This document shows positions 62,647 through 64,000 of a stretch of 64,000 nucleotides of DNA, one piece after another. The stretch's first letter is position 1. Each line of letters begins with the position of its first letter. The stretch is taken from NCBI GenBank assembly GCA_030849805.1, contig JASANZ010002272.1, positions 1 to 64,000 of the forward strand, in the 5' to 3' direction. Origin of the DNA: Sergeia podlipaevii (Eukaryota > Euglenozoa > Kinetoplastea > Trypanosomatida > Trypanosomatidae). The notes beneath the pieces were generated by a model. It did no database searches. It worked only from the letters and a program-made list of their open reading frames with translations, and had not been told where the DNA came from. The translations under genes were made by a program, and so were the position numbers.

Positions 62647-63378
62647 AATGTTTTTTTTTGTAGAGCTACTCCTTTTTTTCCTTTTCTTTTAACGGCTTCG
62701 TTATACCTCCATTAAAAAAAAATAGCAGAAAATATATGTTGTTGTATTTGTAGGTGATGCCGTTTTTCTGAGATGAATATATATATACCTTCAAAGGGGA
62801 AAGAAACTAGCAAAAGCGTTGATACATCTAAATCTATGATTTGTGCAAGTGTCACGAATGTTTTTCTTCCTTTTTTATTATTCAGTAACGGACCGTTTAG
62901 TAGTGAGCAATACACTAGCCCTCTTCCGTTTCATCGAAGTTATCGTTACTGTTATTTGCTGTATTGTCTTGCAGAGACGAACATTCACACAACGAATATA
63001 AAGGAGATAGAACGAAAGCAGCGAAGCGTTTATTGAAGTTTTTTGATTATTATTATTATTGCTATAGCATATCAGTTTTTTTTTCTTTTTTTTCCCCTTT
63101 TTATCCCCTTAATTTGATAACATTTGGTGATCGTTGATTCAAGCTCGTTTGAGAGCAACGCTCTCTTTTTTTTTTCCTCGGAACAAAAATCATTGAAAGG
63201 TAGCAATTAGCGAGAGTGAAGGAGAGAGAGGAGAGTGGGAAAGCTTTAAACACAAAGAGGAGAAGAGAAAGCTGCAATCATTTTCTGTTCTGTTGTTATC
63301 TTTTAAGTGTGCGTGACCACCACATGAACCGGTAGTGTTTCATCTTCTCTAAGTGTTATTCAATAGATGGCGAGTATA

Positions 63379-63412
63379 TTGTTGGGAAAATTGGGGACAT
63401 ACCCGCCCTCGA
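63379..63412 (+). repeat. 34-nt element, copy 3 (diverged)
   Basis: 27 of 34 bases match copies 1 and 2. The GTTGGG and TGGGGACA...ACC...GCCCT parts are kept, including the GGG/CCC stem; the outer AAA/UUU pairing is mostly lost. Confidence 0.7.
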
Positions 63413-63904
63413 TACCTTGCCGCTATGGAGGCTTTCATCTCTTTCGAACTTCCTTTTTTTTCTCTCGCTTTCACACCTATAAAATTTATGGTACAAGATT
63501 GATGCATCCTCAGTTTTTTTTTCTGATTATGCTTAGAGGGGTTGCTCATTCAACAATGGTAGGAAATAAGCGGCCGTGTTTCAGATTTCTATAGAAGAAC
63601 TTGTGGGATTTAAAGGAAAAAGAAGAAACTCACATTAATCACGAGGCGACTACGATGATGGACCGCAATCTTTTCGTTTGGAGGCCGTTTTTTTTTTTTT
63701 CCGGTCTTTCACGTTCGTCGCGGGCATGTTCTTCGCGCCTCTTTCAAAATGAACAAATGCAAACTACTTATGTTGGCATTTTTTAAAAAAAGGAACCATT
63801 TTGTTGTTGTTGCTCAGCTGTATGTATCTTTCTTTTTCCTTATTTCTTCCCGTTTCTCAATACTATATCCGTTGGGTACAAGGATCCAACCTATTTATAC
63901 CTAT

Positions 63905-63917
63905 ATATATTTTACAG
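63905..63917 (+). promoter_or_regulatory. Predicted trans-splice acceptor for the last gene
   Basis: TATATATTTTACAG-like site with AG at 63916-63917, 28 nt before an ATG at 63946. Confidence 0.45.
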
Positions 63918-63945
63918 CCTCACCCCTCACTCATTGAGAACAATC

Positions 63946-64000
63946 ATGTTTCCCGGCATGCAAGGTCCCCAGGCGCTGCCTGATCAGGTGGCATACCCAA
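63946..64000 (+). CDS. Start of an unidentified gene, cut by the window end
   Basis: The ATG at 63946 follows a likely acceptor and a short leader (CTCATTGAGAACAATC). The 18 visible codons begin MFPGMQGPQALPDQVAYP, Pro/Gln/Gly-rich and unlike the poly-T spacer. Too little is present to name a family. Confidence 0.55.
   Translation, partial: MFPGMQGPQALPDQVAYP

Larger units (their letters stand above)
61042..63945. other. 2.9-kb spacer with a triplicated 34-nt element
   Basis: Apart from the small frame at its start, the spacer holds a (TA)n run at 61418-61452, several poly-T runs, and three copies of a 34-nt sequence at 61535, 62613 and 63379. Frames at 61616-61915 (TTG start) and 61976-62293 look spurious. 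The length would allow for a lost gene or a very long 3' UTR. Confidence 0.6.

Overview
The window is nuclear DNA of a trypanosomatid (Kinetoplastea). Every confident gene is an intron-free reading frame on the + strand. The genes are functionally unrelated, and they are separated by long T-rich spacers holding pyrimidine tracts followed by AG, as expected for a polycistronic unit processed by spliced-leader trans-splicing. TAA, TAG and TGA all act as stops. I cannot name the genus. About 23 protein genes are supported, several with ATG starts inside longer frames that open upstream at TTG or GTG. No tRNA or rRNA gene and no CRISPR array was recognised.

Layout. 1-3 kb: the 3' end of a 60S acidic ribosomal P protein, then a 142-residue protein whose full length looks like an isolated Argonaute MID domain, then an unrecognised 382-residue protein. 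3.6-15 kb: VPS16 (HOPS/CORVET), a choline/ethanolamine kinase and a protein with a C-terminal Schlafen (AlbA_2) domain. 15.2-18.5 kb: a decayed, antisense DIRS-like (VIPER/TATE-type) retroelement with gag-like, reverse transcriptase and RNase H remnants. 19-25 kb: VPS2 (ESCRT-III), NOC1/MAK21 (60S biogenesis) and RPN3 (26S proteasome lid). 26-33 kb: a large protein with cyclic-nucleotide-binding-like folds and a coiled-coil protein with a possible galactose-binding-like N-terminus. 33.7-45 kb: a small one-TM protein, a possible frameshifted mini-gene, a polyprenol/steroid 5-alpha-reductase-like protein, a PPR-like protein, MIC10, a one-TM protein and RPB11. 45-56 kb: two tandem giant paralogues that join a five-times-repeated multi-membrane-span region to a C-terminal DGAT2 acyltransferase. 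57-64 kb: a putative mitochondrial protein, an AAAP amino-acid transporter, a 2.9-kb spacer carrying a 34-nt sequence three times, and the start of another gene.

How they work together. As is usual in these genomes the cluster is not an operon of one pathway. Loose themes are endosomal/lysosomal traffic (VPS16, VPS2), lipid and dolichol metabolism (choline/ethanolamine kinase, polyprenol-reductase-like, two DGAT2 giants) and core gene expression (P protein, NOC1, RPB11). The most noteworthy observations are the free-standing MID-like protein with an apparently conserved 5'-phosphate pocket, the repeated membrane module of the DGAT2 giants, and the triplicated 34-nt element downstream of the transporter.
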